Positions 38,027 to 47,279 of a DNA stretch of 64,000 nucleotides are shown here, in pieces (position 1 is the first letter of the stretch; each line of letters opens with the position of its first letter). The notes beneath the pieces are model-generated. The model worked only from the letters and a program-made list of their open reading frames with translations, had not been told where the DNA came from and did no database searches. The stretch is taken from NCBI GenBank assembly GCA_040881665.1, contig JBBECT010000005.1, forward strand, positions 712,138 through 776,137, in the 5' to 3' direction. The stretch comes from Actinomycetota bacterium (lineage in GTDB: Bacteria > Actinomycetota > UBA4738 > HRBIN12). Both the position numbers and the translations under genes were made by a program.

Positions 38027-39229
38027 GTGGGCGATCGATCCCAGATCGGAGCGCTGCCGGACCTCCCGGTCGATCGGCGCACGGTCCTGCGGACGGCGGG
38101 AACCGTCGCGCTCGCGCTGCCGCTGACGCGCGCGGCGACCGCACTCGGGCTGGACGACGAGCTGGCGCGGCGGCCGCGGCTGGGCGCTCGCATCCGCGAG
38201 CTGATGGACGTCGCGCGGGTTCCCGGACTGGCCTTCGCGGTCACGCGGGGGAACGAGGTCGCGTGGACCTCGGCGCTCGGATTCGCGAACGTCCACAAGC
38301 AGCGGCGCGCAACGCCGGACACGCCGTTCATGCTCGCGTCGGTGTCCAAGACCGTGACCGGCGTCGCGGCGATGCAGGCGGTGCAGGACGGACTCGTCGA
38401 CCTCGACACGGACGTCGACGACGTGCTGCCGTGGTCGTTGCGCAACCCGGAGCATCCGAACGATCCGATCACGCTCCGGCAGCTGCTCACCCACACCTCG
38501 AGCATGCGCGACGACTGGTCGGTGTACTCGCGCTTCTACACGCGGGGCGACTCCCCCGTTCCGCTCGGCGGGTTCCTGCGGCGCTGCCTGACGTCCGACG
38601 GCGACCTGTCCGGGAGATGGTTCCAGCCCGTTCGGCCGGGACGGCGCTACCGCTATTGCAACCAGGGCGTGGCGCTCGCCGGCTTCATCGTCGAGGCAGC
38701 CTCGGGGACGCCGTTCGACACGTGGTGTGAGGACCGGATCTTCGATCCGCTCGGTATGCGCGCGACGTCGTGGCACCTTGCCGGGCTCAGGCGCGAGAAG
38801 GTCGCGATGCCCTCACGTTGGGACGGTCCGGACGACTGGACCGCCTACGGCCAGTACGGCTACCCCGACTACCCGGACGGCCAGCTCCGGTCGAGCGCGC
38901 GGTCGCTCGCGCGGTTCCTCGCGGCCTTCGTCGGCTTCGGTCGGTCGGCGCACGGCGTGCGGATCCTCGATCGCGACCTGGCAAGGCACATGCGGCGTGA
39001 GCAGGTTCCCTCCCTGGAATACGGGCAGGGCCTGATCTGGTACCGGATCGCGATGCGCGGGCGCACGGTGCTCGGCCACACGGGCGGTGACTCGGGCGTC
39101 TCGACGCGGATGTTCTTGCGCCCGGCGGATCGGCGAGGCTCACTCGTGCTTGCCAACGGTGACCCGCGCGGTCTGGCCGGCTACCGGGCGCTGCGCACGA
39201 TCCAGGGGCTGCTGCTCGACGAGGGCTGA
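38027..39229 (+). CDS. Tat-exported serine hydrolase, beta-lactamase class C/DD-peptidase family
   Basis: Penicillin-binding-like serine hydrolase (beta-lactamase superfamily, family S12). The signal segment VDRRTVLRTAGTVALALPLT fits a twin-arginine signal (residues about 12-31). The catalytic SxxK is in MLASVSKTVTGVAAM. The second motif YxN appears as YRYCNQGVALAGFI, and the third (K/H)xG as LGHTGGDSGVSTRMFL. The 400-residue length is usual. Substrates could be esters, amides or peptidoglycan peptides; the family does not decide. The start is GTG 38027, three bases after the FG-GAP gene stop, so translation may be coupled. Confidence 0.88.
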   Translation: MGDRSQIGALPDLPVDRRTVLRTAGTVALALPLTRAATALGLDDELARRPRLGARIRELMDVARVPGLAFAVTRGNEVAWTSALGFANVHKQRRATPDTPFMLASVSKTVTGVAAMQAVQDGLVDLDTDVDDVLPWSLRNPEHPNDPITLRQLLTHTSSMRDDWSVYSRFYTRGDSPVPLGGFLRRCLTSDGDLSGRWFQPVRPGRRYRYCNQGVALAGFIVEAASGTPFDTWCEDRIFDPLGMRATSWHLAGLRREKVAMPSRWDGPDDWTAYGQYGYPDYPDGQLRSSARSLARFLAAFVGFGRSAHGVRILDRDLARHMRREQVPSLEYGQGLIWYRIAMRGRTVLGHTGGDSGVSTRMFLRPADRRGSLVLANGDPRGLAGYRALRTIQGLLLDEG

Positions 39230-39244
39230 GGCGCGGCTCGGCCT

Positions 39245-39838
39245 TCAGTCGGGAAGGGCGCCGCGGTTGAACCGGTCCTGGGCGGCCGCCAGCCCGTCGC
39301 GCACGAGCGAGAGGACCGCGTCCGCCGCGTCGTCGACCAGCGCGGGAACGTGTTCGGCCTCGTCCTTCGAGAACGGGCGCAGGACGAAGTCCCCCGGATC
39401 CTGGCGGCCGGGCGGGCGCCCGATCCCGACACGCACACGATGGAACTCCGGCGTTCGCAGCGCCCCTTCGAGGGAACGCAACCCGTTGTGACCGGCGGTG
39501 GAGCCGCCGACCTTGACCTTCAGCGCGCCGAACGCGAGGTCGAGCTCGTCGTGCACGGCGATCACGTTCGCCGGCTCGATATCGCGCTTGCGCGCGAGCG
39601 ACGCGTAGGAGGGTCCCGACTCGTTCATGTAGGCGTCGGCGGTGGCGACGATCACGCGATGCGGGCCCTCGGTGAAGTCCGCCGCGTGGACGTTCACGAA
39701 GCGAACCTTCTTCAGTCGCTCACCGGCGCGCGAGGCGAGCTCGGCGACCGTCATCGCGCCGAGGTTGTGCCGCGTCCGGGCGTACCGATCGCCCGGATTG
39801 CCGAGGCCGCAGACGAGCCAGGTGAGGTCGGAGTTCAT
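39245..39838 (-). CDS. pth: Peptidyl-tRNA hydrolase
   Basis: Releases tRNA from peptidyl-tRNA dropped by the ribosome. Diagnostic blocks are WLVCGLGNPGDRYARTRHNL with the catalytic His, ADAYMNESG, AVHDELDLAFGALKVKVGGS with the catalytic Asp, and GHNGLRSLEGALRTPEFHRV. The length of 197 residues is normal. It follows rplY leftward after 72 bp, the usual actinobacterial order (rplY-pth). Confidence 0.95.
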   Translation of the reverse strand: MNSDLTWLVCGLGNPGDRYARTRHNLGAMTVAELASRAGERLKKVRFVNVHAADFTEGPHRVIVATADAYMNESGPSYASLARKRDIEPANVIAVHDELDLAFGALKVKVGGSTAGHNGLRSLEGALRTPEFHRVRVGIGRPPGRQDPGDFVLRPFSKDEAEHVPALVDDAADAVLSLVRDGLAAAQDRFNRGALPD

Positions 39839-39910
39839 GGCGCGACGATAGCGGGTGGCTGCCGTGGAGCCGGGACGCGAGACGTGCGTGCTCGACGCTG
39901 TTGCGCCGGG

Positions 39911-40618
39911 TCAGCTCTCGTCGCCGGACGACTCGGCGCTCTCGCCCTCGGCGGGGACGGCTTCGCCCTCGGGTACGGCCTCGCCCTCGGCCTCGGCTTC
40001 TGCAGCGACCTCTCCCTCGGGGAGCTCCTCGCCGGGAACCTCGAGCTCGGCCTCGGTCTTGAGAACGGCCGGGGTGACGACGGCCAGGATCGTCTCGTCG
40101 GGGTCGGTGAGGATCGTGACGCCCTTGGGAGGCGTGATGTCGGAAACCTTGAGCGAGTCGCCGAGCGCGAGGTGGGAGATGTCGGCGACGATCTCGTTCG
40201 GCACGTCGGCCGGCAGGCACTCCAGGTGGAGTTCGAAGATGTGGTGGTCGACGACGCCGCCCTCCTTCACGCCGGGGGCCTCGCCCTCCTCGCGGAACGG
40301 GACGTCGACGGTGATCGTCTCGTCGGCACGGACGGCGAGGAAGTCCACGTGGACGACCTGCCCCTTGATGTGATCCTGCTGGATCTCACGGGGCAGGGCG
40401 AGGTGCTTGTCACCCGCGACCTCGAGGTCGACCAGGACGTTCGTCCCGGCTCCGGTGTGGAGGGCGTGGTAGAGGGCCTTCGCGTCGACCGACAGCGGCA
40501 CCGGATCGACCCCGTGCCCGTAGAGCACGCCCGGCACACGGCCCGCCGAGCGCAGCTTGCGCGCGACGCCCTTGCCGGTTCCGTCGCGCCTGTCGGCGGT
40601 GAGCTTCAGTTCGGCCAT
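39911..40618 (-). CDS. rplY: 50S ribosomal protein L25 (general stress protein Ctc family)
   Basis: Binds 5S rRNA. The N-terminal L25 domain, DGTGKGVARKLRSAGRVPGV and onward, includes LYGHGVDPVPLSVD. The C-terminal TL5/Ctc domain has GEAPGVKEGGVVDHHIFELH and CLPADVPNEIVADISHLALG. The last 35 residues are an acidic Glu/Ala tail typical of actinobacterial L25. Length 235 residues. A -10-like TACCAT is about 35 bases upstream. The gene is read toward pth and away from the divergent molybdopterin oxidoreductase gene. Confidence 0.95.
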   Translation of the reverse strand: MAELKLTADRRDGTGKGVARKLRSAGRVPGVLYGHGVDPVPLSVDAKALYHALHTGAGTNVLVDLEVAGDKHLALPREIQQDHIKGQVVHVDFLAVRADETITVDVPFREEGEAPGVKEGGVVDHHIFELHLECLPADVPNEIVADISHLALGDSLKVSDITPPKGVTILTDPDETILAVVTPAVLKTEAELEVPGEELPEGEVAAEAEAEGEAVPEGEAVPAEGESAESSGDES

Positions 40619-40746
40619 CGTTCAGCAACCTCGTGTCCGTGGGTTCGGCGCGGCATGGTACCGGAAACCCCAGGTGACGGACCTGCGCAGGCACGGAGCC
40701 CACCGGCACTCGGCGGCGCTCGAACCGCGGGGGTCCCGACCCGAGA

Positions 40747-42381
40747 GTGATCCCGCCACGGCGGCAGTGCGAATCAGACCACGTGCACCGAGAGACGACT
40801 CCTCCGCCGAACGTGGCCGGCGCGGCTGCGCGAGCGCGGCGCCCGCTACGTGGAGCGACGATCGGGTTTCTGACCGTCGCGGTCGCGCTCGGCGTGGCCG
40901 AGCTGATCGCCGCGTTCGTCGGTGAGTCGGCGTCGCCGGTGATCGCCGTCGGAGGCGTGGCGGTCGACGCGACCCCCGAGTGGCTGAAGTCCTTCGCGAT
41001 CCGCACCTTCGGCGAACAGGACAAGCTCGTGCTCACCGCGGGCATCGTTCTCGTGCTCGCCGTCGCGGCGGTCGCGCTCGGGATCGGCGCGGTCCGTCGC
41101 CGAGCGATCGGCTACACGGGTGTCGCGGTGTTCGCCGCGATCGGGATCGCCTCGGCGCTCTCGCGTCCGGCGGCCTCTCCGTGGGACGTCCTCCCGGTGG
41201 TGCTCGGCGCGGCGGCGGGCGCATACGCCCTCTCGAGACTGCTCGAGGCCAACGACGCGTCGGCGGCGGCTGCGGGACCCGAGATGCCGACCGCGCAGCG
41301 GGAGATCGCGAACCCGGACCGGCGGCGGTTCCTGCTGACGAGCCTCGCGGTCGGCGGCGTCGCGGTCCTCGCCGGTGGAGCGGGTCGCGCGTTGGTCGGT
41401 CGCCGGTTCGACGTCGAGGCATCCCGGGCATCGGTGCGGCTGCCGGCCCCGTCGAGTCCGGCGGGGCCGCTGCCGGCAGGGTCGGACATCGGCGTCGGAG
41501 ACATGCAGCCGTTCGTCACACCCAACACCGACTTCTACCGCGTCGACACCGCGCTGATCGTGCCGAAGCTCCCGGCCGACGAATGGACCTTGAAGGTGCA
41601 CGGCATGGTCGACCGCCCGCTCGAGCTGACCTACGAGCAGCTGCTCGCTCGTCCGATGATCGAGCGCGACGTCACGCTCACGTGCGTGTCGAACGAGATC
41701 GGCGGTCCCTACGTCGGCAACGCCCGATGGATCGGCGCTCCCCTCGCGGACCTGCTGGAGGAGGCGGGGATCCGGCCGGATTCGACGCAGCTCGTGTCGA
41801 CCTCGATCGACGGGATGACGATCGGGACGCCGGTCGACGCGGTGCTCGACGGTCGCGACGCGATGCTGGCGATCGGGATGAACGGCGAGCCGCTCCCGCC
41901 CGAGCACGGGTTCCCGGTGCGGATGGTCGTTCCCGGCCTGTACGGCTACGTGTCGGCGACGAAGTGGCTCATCGACCTCGAGGCGAGCACGTTCGAGGCG
42001 TTCGACCCGTATTGGGTGCGCCGCGGCTGGGCCGAGGAGGCGCCGATCGAAACGATGTCGCGGATCGACACTCCGCGCCCGCTCGCCTCGGTGCCCGCCG
42101 GATCGCTCGCGATCGGCGGCGTCGCGTGGGCGCAGCACGTCGGGATCGACCGAGTCGAGGTCCGCGTCGATCAGGGCGACTGGCAGCAGGCGCGGCTCGC
42201 CGAGGTTCCCTCGATCGACACGTGGCGGCAGTGGTCCTACGCGTGGGACGCAACCCCGGGCAACCACACGCTCGAGGCTCGCGCGATCGACGGCGACGGA
42301 CAGACACAGACCTCGGAGCGATCCGAACCGTTCCCCGACGGGGCGACGGGATGGCACTCGGTCGTCGTGACGGTCACCTGA
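40747..42381 (+). CDS. Membrane-anchored molybdopterin-dependent oxidoreductase (sulfite oxidase/YedY family)
   Basis: Fusion of an N-terminal membrane domain with an exported molybdenum enzyme. Residues about 30-185 contain four hydrophobic helices. A second segment RRRFLLTSLAVGGVAVLAGG, Tat-like, crosses near residue 200. The OxMoCo domain has FYRVDTALIVPKLPADEWTL, VTLTCVSNEIGGPYVGNARW with the Mo-ligating Cys313, and LPPEHGFPVRMVVPGLYGYV. The C-terminal Mo-co dimerisation domain carries RVEVRVDQGDWQQARLAEV. The start is uncertain: GTG 40747 or GTG 40783. No haem subunit gene is adjacent, so the electron partner is unknown. The natural substrate is unknown. Confidence 0.88.
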   Translation: MIPPRRQCESDHVHRETTPPPNVAGAAARARRPLRGATIGFLTVAVALGVAELIAAFVGESASPVIAVGGVAVDATPEWLKSFAIRTFGEQDKLVLTAGIVLVLAVAAVALGIGAVRRRAIGYTGVAVFAAIGIASALSRPAASPWDVLPVVLGAAAGAYALSRLLEANDASAAAAGPEMPTAQREIANPDRRRFLLTSLAVGGVAVLAGGAGRALVGRRFDVEASRASVRLPAPSSPAGPLPAGSDIGVGDMQPFVTPNTDFYRVDTALIVPKLPADEWTLKVHGMVDRPLELTYEQLLARPMIERDVTLTCVSNEIGGPYVGNARWIGAPLADLLEEAGIRPDSTQLVSTSIDGMTIGTPVDAVLDGRDAMLAIGMNGEPLPPEHGFPVRMVVPGLYGYVSATKWLIDLEASTFEAFDPYWVRRGWAEEAPIETMSRIDTPRPLASVPAGSLAIGGVAWAQHVGIDRVEVRVDQGDWQQARLAEVPSIDTWRQWSYAWDATPGNHTLEARAIDGDGQTQTSERSEPFPDGATGWHSVVVTVT

Positions 42382-42455
42382 CCGATCACGCGGCGAGCAG
42401 GAACACCGGATCGGGAGGAGCCGGATCCGGAGAAAGCACGGGGTAGGGAAAGGTG

Positions 42456-43097
42456 ATGCAGATGCGGAACACACGGAACAGGTTCGGCGTCGTCGGATTG
42501 CTGCTGGTGGGCACGCTCGTGATCGGCGCCTGCGGCAGCGGGGACGACGACACCGACACCGGAGCGGCCAACGAGCCGTCGATGGAAGAGTCGATGGGGT
42601 CGACGATGGATCCGATGATGGCCGAGCCGTTCGGCGACGGCTGCGCCGCGGTCCCCGAGGACGGCCAGGGCAGCTTCGACGGCATGGCGGACGACCCGGT
42701 CGCGACGGCCGCGTCGAACAACCCCGCGCTGTCGACGCTCGTGACCGCCGTCGACGAGGCGGGCCTGGTGGACACGCTGAACAGCGCCGAGGAGATCACG
42801 GTGTTCGCTCCCGCGAACGACGCCTTCGAGGCGCTCGACCCGAAGACGCTGAAGGCCGCGATGAAAGACCCGAAGGGGCTGCTCACCACCGTGCTGACCT
42901 ACCACGTGATCGAGGGGCGCATCGCCCCCGAGGACCTGGCGGGAACCCACACCACCCTGCAGGGCGACGACCTCGAGGTGACCGGAAGCGGCGAGGACTT
43001 CACCGTGAACGGCACCGCGAACATGATCTGCGGCAACGTGCAGACCGGCAACGCCACCGTCTACATCATCGACGGGATCCTGATGCCCGAGATGTGA
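42456..43097 (+). CDS. Fasciclin (FAS1) domain lipoprotein
   Basis: Cell-surface lipoprotein with one FAS1 domain. The N-terminus has RNTRNRFGVVGLLLVGTLVI followed by the lipobox GAC; the lipid Cys is in GACGSGDDD. The FAS1 domain spans residues about 80-212: ALSTLVTAVDEAGLVDTLNS, ITVFAPANDAFEAL, LTYHVIEGRIAPEDLAGTHT and the closing NATVYIIDGILMPEM. A Cys pair may form a disulfide. Fasciclin proteins are linked to adhesion and biofilm; this one resembles mycobacterial MPT83/MPT70. Adjacent start codons occur (GTG 42453, ATG 42456, ATG 42462); a GGGAAAGG ribosome-binding site favours the ATGs. Confidence 0.92.
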   Translation: MQMRNTRNRFGVVGLLLVGTLVIGACGSGDDDTDTGAANEPSMEESMGSTMDPMMAEPFGDGCAAVPEDGQGSFDGMADDPVATAASNNPALSTLVTAVDEAGLVDTLNSAEEITVFAPANDAFEALDPKTLKAAMKDPKGLLTTVLTYHVIEGRIAPEDLAGTHTTLQGDDLEVTGSGEDFTVNGTANMICGNVQTGNATVYIIDGILMPEM

Positions 43098-43124
43098 TCG
43101 ACGGATCGACCTGCACCGACGATA

Positions 43125-43156
43125 GGAACCCCTCGGGCTTCGGCTCGAGGGGTTCC
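43125..43156. terminator. Bidirectional rho-independent terminator
   Basis: An 11-pair stem (GGAACCCCTCG with CGAGGGGTTCC) and a 10-base loop lies between the fasciclin gene and the convergent prs gene. It is followed by TTCCTTCGTT on the plus strand. Confidence 0.85.
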
Positions 43157-43163
43157 TTCGTTG

Positions 43164-44147
43164 TCACACCTGGTTGTCGCCGTGGAAGAGCTCGGAGACG
43201 CTCGAGTCCTCGAACACGGCGCGGATCGCTTCGCTGATCACGGGGGCGATCGAGAGCACCTTCAGCTTGCCGAAGGTCTTCTCGTCGGTGATCGGCACCG
43301 TGTTCGTGACGACGACCTCCTGGATCGGGCTCTCCTCGAGGTTCTGGACGGCCTTGCCCGACAGGATCGCGTGGGTCGCGGCCGCGTAGATCGGGCCGGC
43401 GCCCTGCTGGGCGAGCGCGACCGCGCCCTTCGCGACGGTTCCCCCGGTGTCGATCATGTCGTCGACGAGCACGCAGGGGCGACCCTCGACCTCACCGACG
43501 ACCGCCATCTCCTCGATCTTGTGGGCCTCGGTGCGGCTGCGGCGCTTGTAGAGGAACGCGAGGTCGGCAGACAGGTACTTGCGCAGCTTCTCCGCGGTCT
43601 TGATGCGGCCCGCGTCGGGCGCGACGACGACGAGGTCGTCCTCGTGCTTGAGCATCAGCTCGTTCTTCAGGTAATCGGTGAGGACCGGCAGGGCCGTGAG
43701 GTGGTCGAACGGGAAGTCGAAGTAACCCTGGATCTGACCGGAGTGCAGGTCGACCGAGACGACGCGGTCACACCCCGCCTTCGTCAGCAGGTCGGCGATC
43801 AGCTTCGCGCTGATCGGCTCGCGGGCCATCCCCTTGTGATCCTGGCGCGAGTAGCCGTAGTACGGGACCACGGCCGTGATCCGCTTGGCGCTCGCCCGCT
43901 TCAGCGCGTCGATCATGATCAGCTGCTCCATGATCGACTCGTTCACCGGATCGTCGTGGGTCTGGACGACGAACACGTCGGAGCCGCGCACGCTCTCGTT
44001 CGCGCGGAAGTAGATCTCCCCCGAGGCGAACCGGGACAGCTTCGCGTCGCACAGCTCCACCCCGAGGTGGCCGGCGATCTCCTCGGCCAGGGACGGGTGC
44101 GTCGTCCCGGAGAAGATCATCAGCTTCTTCTTGGTCACGATCTCCAC
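43164..44147 (-). CDS. prs: Ribose-phosphate pyrophosphokinase
   Basis: Makes PRPP from ribose 5-phosphate and ATP for nucleotide, His and Trp synthesis. The start at GTG 44147 is chosen because a strong ribosome-binding site, GGGGGAGAG, lies seven bases upstream and 20 bases after the glmU stop; GTG 44138 is an alternative. Family motifs are LMIFSGTTHPSLAEEIAGHL, SRFASGEIYFRANESVRGSD, VVPYYGYSRQDHK, VSVDLHSGQIQGYFDFP and the PRPP loop PCVLVDDMIDTGGTV. Length 327 residues. glmU-prs is a widely conserved pair, linking wall precursor and nucleotide synthesis. Confidence 0.97.
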   Translation of the reverse strand: MEIVTKKKLMIFSGTTHPSLAEEIAGHLGVELCDAKLSRFASGEIYFRANESVRGSDVFVVQTHDDPVNESIMEQLIMIDALKRASAKRITAVVPYYGYSRQDHKGMAREPISAKLIADLLTKAGCDRVVSVDLHSGQIQGYFDFPFDHLTALPVLTDYLKNELMLKHEDDLVVVAPDAGRIKTAEKLRKYLSADLAFLYKRRSRTEAHKIEEMAVVGEVEGRPCVLVDDMIDTGGTVAKGAVALAQQGAGPIYAAATHAILSGKAVQNLEESPIQEVVVTNTVPITDEKTFGKLKVLSIAPVISEAIRAVFEDSSVSELFHGDNQV

Positions 44148-44166
44148 GGTTCGGCTCTCCCCCTGG

Positions 44167-45666
44167 TCAGTTGCCTCGCTCGCCCTTGGACTGCTTCTTC
44201 CGGGTGGTGCCCCTCTTCTTCGATGCGGCCTTCGCCGTCGATGCGGCCTTCGCGGCGCGCACACCACGATCGTGCTCGGCGTCCTTGCGGGAGCGGTAGC
44301 CGGGGACGTTCCGCTGGTCGGAACGCTCCACCCCGAGCGCGCCCGCGGGAACGTCCCTCGTGATCGCCGATCCCGCGCCCGTCGCGGCGCCCTTGCCGAT
44401 CTTCACGGGCGCCACCAGCATCGTATCGGAGCCGACGCGCGCATCGTCGCCCACGACCGTCGGATGCTTCTCGTACCCGTCGTAGTTCACGGTGATCGTT
44501 CCCGCGCCGACGTTGGCGTTCTTCCCGATCCGGGCGTCGCCGACGTAGCTGAGGTGCGGGACCTTCGCGTCCGGACCGATCCTCGAGGCTTTGACCTCGA
44601 CGAACGTGCCCACCTTCGCACCTGCGTCGAGGACCGTTCCCGGACGGATGCTCGCGTAGGGCCCCACGGTGGCGCCCGGACCGATCCGGCTCTCGCGGAC
44701 GACCGAGAAGGTGACCTCGGCACCGTCGTCGATCCGGCCGGCGACGATCCGGGCCGAGGGACCGATCTCGCAGCCCTCACCTATCCGCGTCGTTCCTTCG
44801 AGGAACGTCAAGGGGCGCACAACCGTGTCCTCGCCGATCTTCACCTCGACGTCGATGTAGGTCTGAGCCGGGTCGACGATCGTGACGCCCTCGTCCATCA
44901 GCCGCGCGTTGATCCGCTCGCGCATGATCGCCGAGACGCGCGCGACGCCGGCGCGGTCGTTGAGCCCGCTCCACCCGCCCATGTCGCACTCGACCACCGA
45001 CACCTTCTTCTGCTCGTGGTTCAGGATCGGGAGCGTGTCGGGCAGGTAGTACTCCTTCTGCCGGTTGTGGGTGCCGACGAGCGGCAGAGCGAGGAACAGG
45101 TCCTCACGACGGAACACGTAGAACAGGGTCGAGATCTCGTCGATCCCGCGGATGTCCTCGCCGGCGTCGGACTCCTCGACGATCTCCACGAGCTGGTGGC
45201 CGACCCGGATCACGCGGCCGTAGCCCGTGGGGCGATCCGCACGCGTCGTGATGATCGCCGCGGCCGAGCGGGTCCGGCGGTGGGTGGCGAGCAGTTCCTT
45301 GACGTGATCGCCCTCGATCAGCGGGTCGTCGCCGGCGAGCACCATCACGTCGGAGCAGTCGTCGACCTGGTCCTTGGTCACCATCACGGCGTGGCCGGTT
45401 CCGAGGGGCTCGCCCTGTTCGACGAAGACGGGCTCGGGCGTGATGTTCCACGAGCGGACGGCCTCGGCAACCTGGTCGGCGCCGTGGTGGACGACGATCA
45501 CGATCCGCTTGGGCCGCGCCTTGCGGGCCGCCTGGAGGACGTGCCACAGGGCGGGTCGCCCGCAGACCGGGTGCAGCACCTTCGGGAGCTTGGACTTCAG
45601 CCGCTTGCCCTTGCCCGCGGCCAGCACGACCACGGCGAGCGAGCGGGCTGGCTTGTTCGTCGGCAC
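44167..45666 (-). CDS. glmU: Bifunctional GlmU: GlcN-1-P acetyltransferase / GlcNAc-1-P uridyltransferase
   Basis: Makes UDP-GlcNAc, the precursor for peptidoglycan and other glycans. The N-terminal uridyltransferase begins VVVLAAGKGKRLKSKLPKVL (nucleotide-binding loop) with the metal-binding VLAGDDPL block. The C-terminal left-handed beta-helix carries hexapeptide repeats, for example VTFSVVRESRIGPGATVGPY and NANVGAGTITVNYDGYEKHP, and the acetyl-CoA site. The last 40 residues are a Lys/Ala/Arg-rich tail (KAASTAKAASKKRGTTRKKQ), an extension seen in mycobacterial GlmU. The length of 499 residues agrees. The start is at GTG 45666. It is followed 19 bp later by prs. Confidence 0.96.
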   Translation of the reverse strand: MPTNKPARSLAVVVLAAGKGKRLKSKLPKVLHPVCGRPALWHVLQAARKARPKRIVIVVHHGADQVAEAVRSWNITPEPVFVEQGEPLGTGHAVMVTKDQVDDCSDVMVLAGDDPLIEGDHVKELLATHRRTRSAAAIITTRADRPTGYGRVIRVGHQLVEIVEESDAGEDIRGIDEISTLFYVFRREDLFLALPLVGTHNRQKEYYLPDTLPILNHEQKKVSVVECDMGGWSGLNDRAGVARVSAIMRERINARLMDEGVTIVDPAQTYIDVEVKIGEDTVVRPLTFLEGTTRIGEGCEIGPSARIVAGRIDDGAEVTFSVVRESRIGPGATVGPYASIRPGTVLDAGAKVGTFVEVKASRIGPDAKVPHLSYVGDARIGKNANVGAGTITVNYDGYEKHPTVVGDDARVGSDTMLVAPVKIGKGAATGAGSAITRDVPAGALGVERSDQRNVPGYRSRKDAEHDRGVRAAKAASTAKAASKKRGTTRKKQSKGERGN

Positions 45667-45808
45667 GCGTCAGGTCCCCGGTTCGGTCCGGCACGGGGAT
45701 CGTGGGGGCCCCGGCCGGGCACCCCTTTGTACCGACAGGAGGCTCCCGCGGCAAGCACGGACGACTCACCGGGCATCCGGCCAGCGGAAACTATCGACGT
45801 TTTGCCCC

Positions 45809-45836
45809 TTCACAACGGGACGAGCGCCAGTATAGA
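45809..45836 (+). promoter_or_regulatory. Leaderless promoter of the phospholipase C-like gene
   Basis: TTCACA and TATAGA are separated by 16 bp. The -10 ends eight bases before ATG 45845, so the transcript should begin at or just before the start codon. No ribosome-binding site is present. Confidence 0.6.
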
Positions 45837-45844
45837 TTTCGGCG

Positions 45845-47278
45845 ATGCGCAACCGCCGTCCCCCCGGCTTCATCGTGCTCACGGTGCTGATCTCGGCGAT
45901 CGTGGCCGCTTCCCTCGGATCCGGAGGGGGCTCGTCCGCGACCGCGGGGGCTCCCGAGGATCCGCCTCCCGGGATCGAGAAACTCGACCACCTGATCTTC
46001 ATCGTCCAGGAGAACCGGAGCTTCGATCACTACTTCGGGACGTTCCCGGGCGCGGACGGCTTCCCGGTGAACCAACAGGGCCGCATCAAGACGTGCGTCC
46101 CGGACCCGGTGCTCGACCGATGTTCTCGCCCGTATCACTCGAACAAGCAGTTCTACCAGGGCGGCCCGCACTCACATCCGGCGTCCCTCGCGTCCGTGAA
46201 CGACGGGGCGATGGACGGGTTCATCGAGGTTGCTTCCCATGGCCGTCGTCTGTGCGCCGGCGAGGAGAAGCGCTTCGAGGCCGAATGCGACGACTTCGTC
46301 GGGCCGAAGCGGCAACCGGATCTGATCTCCTACCTCACCGACCGCGAGGTCCCGAACTACTGGACCTATGCGCGCGAGTTCGTTCTGCAGGACCGGCTGT
46401 TCGCTCCGACCGACTCGTGGACCCTGCCGGCGCACCTGTTCCTCGTGTCGGGATGGTCGGCCCTCTGCAGCGATCCCGAGGACCCGATGTCGTGCGAGTC
46501 GAACCTCGACCTGAAGGCTCCGTCGGAGCAGTGGAGCTACGGCGAGGAGCCGGTCTACGCTTGGACGGACATCACGTACCTGCTGCACGAGCAGGGCGTC
46601 GACTGGTCGTACTACGTGGGCAACGGCACCTGCTTCGTCGTCGGGTGCGAGGAGAAACTGGCGGCGCGGATCGATACGGGCAAGACCCCAGCCGGAAAGA
46701 ATCCGCTGCCCGGGTTCGTCACCGTGAACGAGAACGAGCAGCTCGAGAACATCCGCGGCCACGACGAGTACCTTGACGCGGCCCGCACGGGCACATTGCC
46801 GCCCGTGTCGTGGATCATCCCGGGGAACAGGACCAGCGAACACCCCCAGGCCGTCACCGGCGTTCGCGCCGGCCAGGCGCACGTCACGCGGATGATCAAC
46901 GCCGCGATGTCGGGGCCCGATTGGGAGTCGACCGCGATCTTCGTGACGTGGGACGACTGGGGCGGCTTCTACGATCACGTCGAACCGCCACGGGTGGACG
47001 AGAACGGCTACGGGCTGCGCGTGCCCGCCTTCCTCGTAAGTCCCTACGCGAAGCAGGGATACATCGACAGCGAGACGCACACGTTCGACTCGTACCTGAA
47101 GTTGATCGAAGACCGGTTCCTCGGTGGTGAGCGGCTCGACCCGGCCACGCTGAGCCGTCCCGACTCCCGTCCGACCGTTCGCGAGGAGGTCGACATCCTC
47201 GGCGACCTCACCGCGGGGTTCGACTTCACACAGCCGCCGCGACCACCGATCATCCTCGATCCCCGGCCGCCGAACTGA
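45845..47278 (+). CDS. Secreted phosphoesterase (phospholipase C/acid phosphatase AcpA family)
   Basis: Exported metallo-phosphoesterase of the non-specific phospholipase C / AcpA superfamily. The signal segment RPPGFIVLTVLISAIVAASL leads into the catalytic start DHLIFIVQENRSFDHYFGTF with the Glu-Asn-Arg-Ser-Phe signature. Further blocks are LFAPTDSWTLPAHLFLVSGW, SWIIPGNRTSEHPQ, IFVTWDDWGGFYDHVEPPRV (metal-binding Asp and His) and LRVPAFLVSPYAKQGYID. Length 477 residues. Its leaderless-type promoter lies directly upstream. The next gene, an RTX-repeat protein, begins two bases after the stop, so both are made from one message. The lipid or phosphoester substrate is unknown. Confidence 0.9.
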   Translation: MRNRRPPGFIVLTVLISAIVAASLGSGGGSSATAGAPEDPPPGIEKLDHLIFIVQENRSFDHYFGTFPGADGFPVNQQGRIKTCVPDPVLDRCSRPYHSNKQFYQGGPHSHPASLASVNDGAMDGFIEVASHGRRLCAGEEKRFEAECDDFVGPKRQPDLISYLTDREVPNYWTYAREFVLQDRLFAPTDSWTLPAHLFLVSGWSALCSDPEDPMSCESNLDLKAPSEQWSYGEEPVYAWTDITYLLHEQGVDWSYYVGNGTCFVVGCEEKLAARIDTGKTPAGKNPLPGFVTVNENEQLENIRGHDEYLDAARTGTLPPVSWIIPGNRTSEHPQAVTGVRAGQAHVTRMINAAMSGPDWESTAIFVTWDDWGGFYDHVEPPRVDENGYGLRVPAFLVSPYAKQGYIDSETHTFDSYLKLIEDRFLGGERLDPATLSRPDSRPTVREEVDILGDLTAGFDFTQPPRPPIILDPRPPN

Positions 47279-47279
47279 G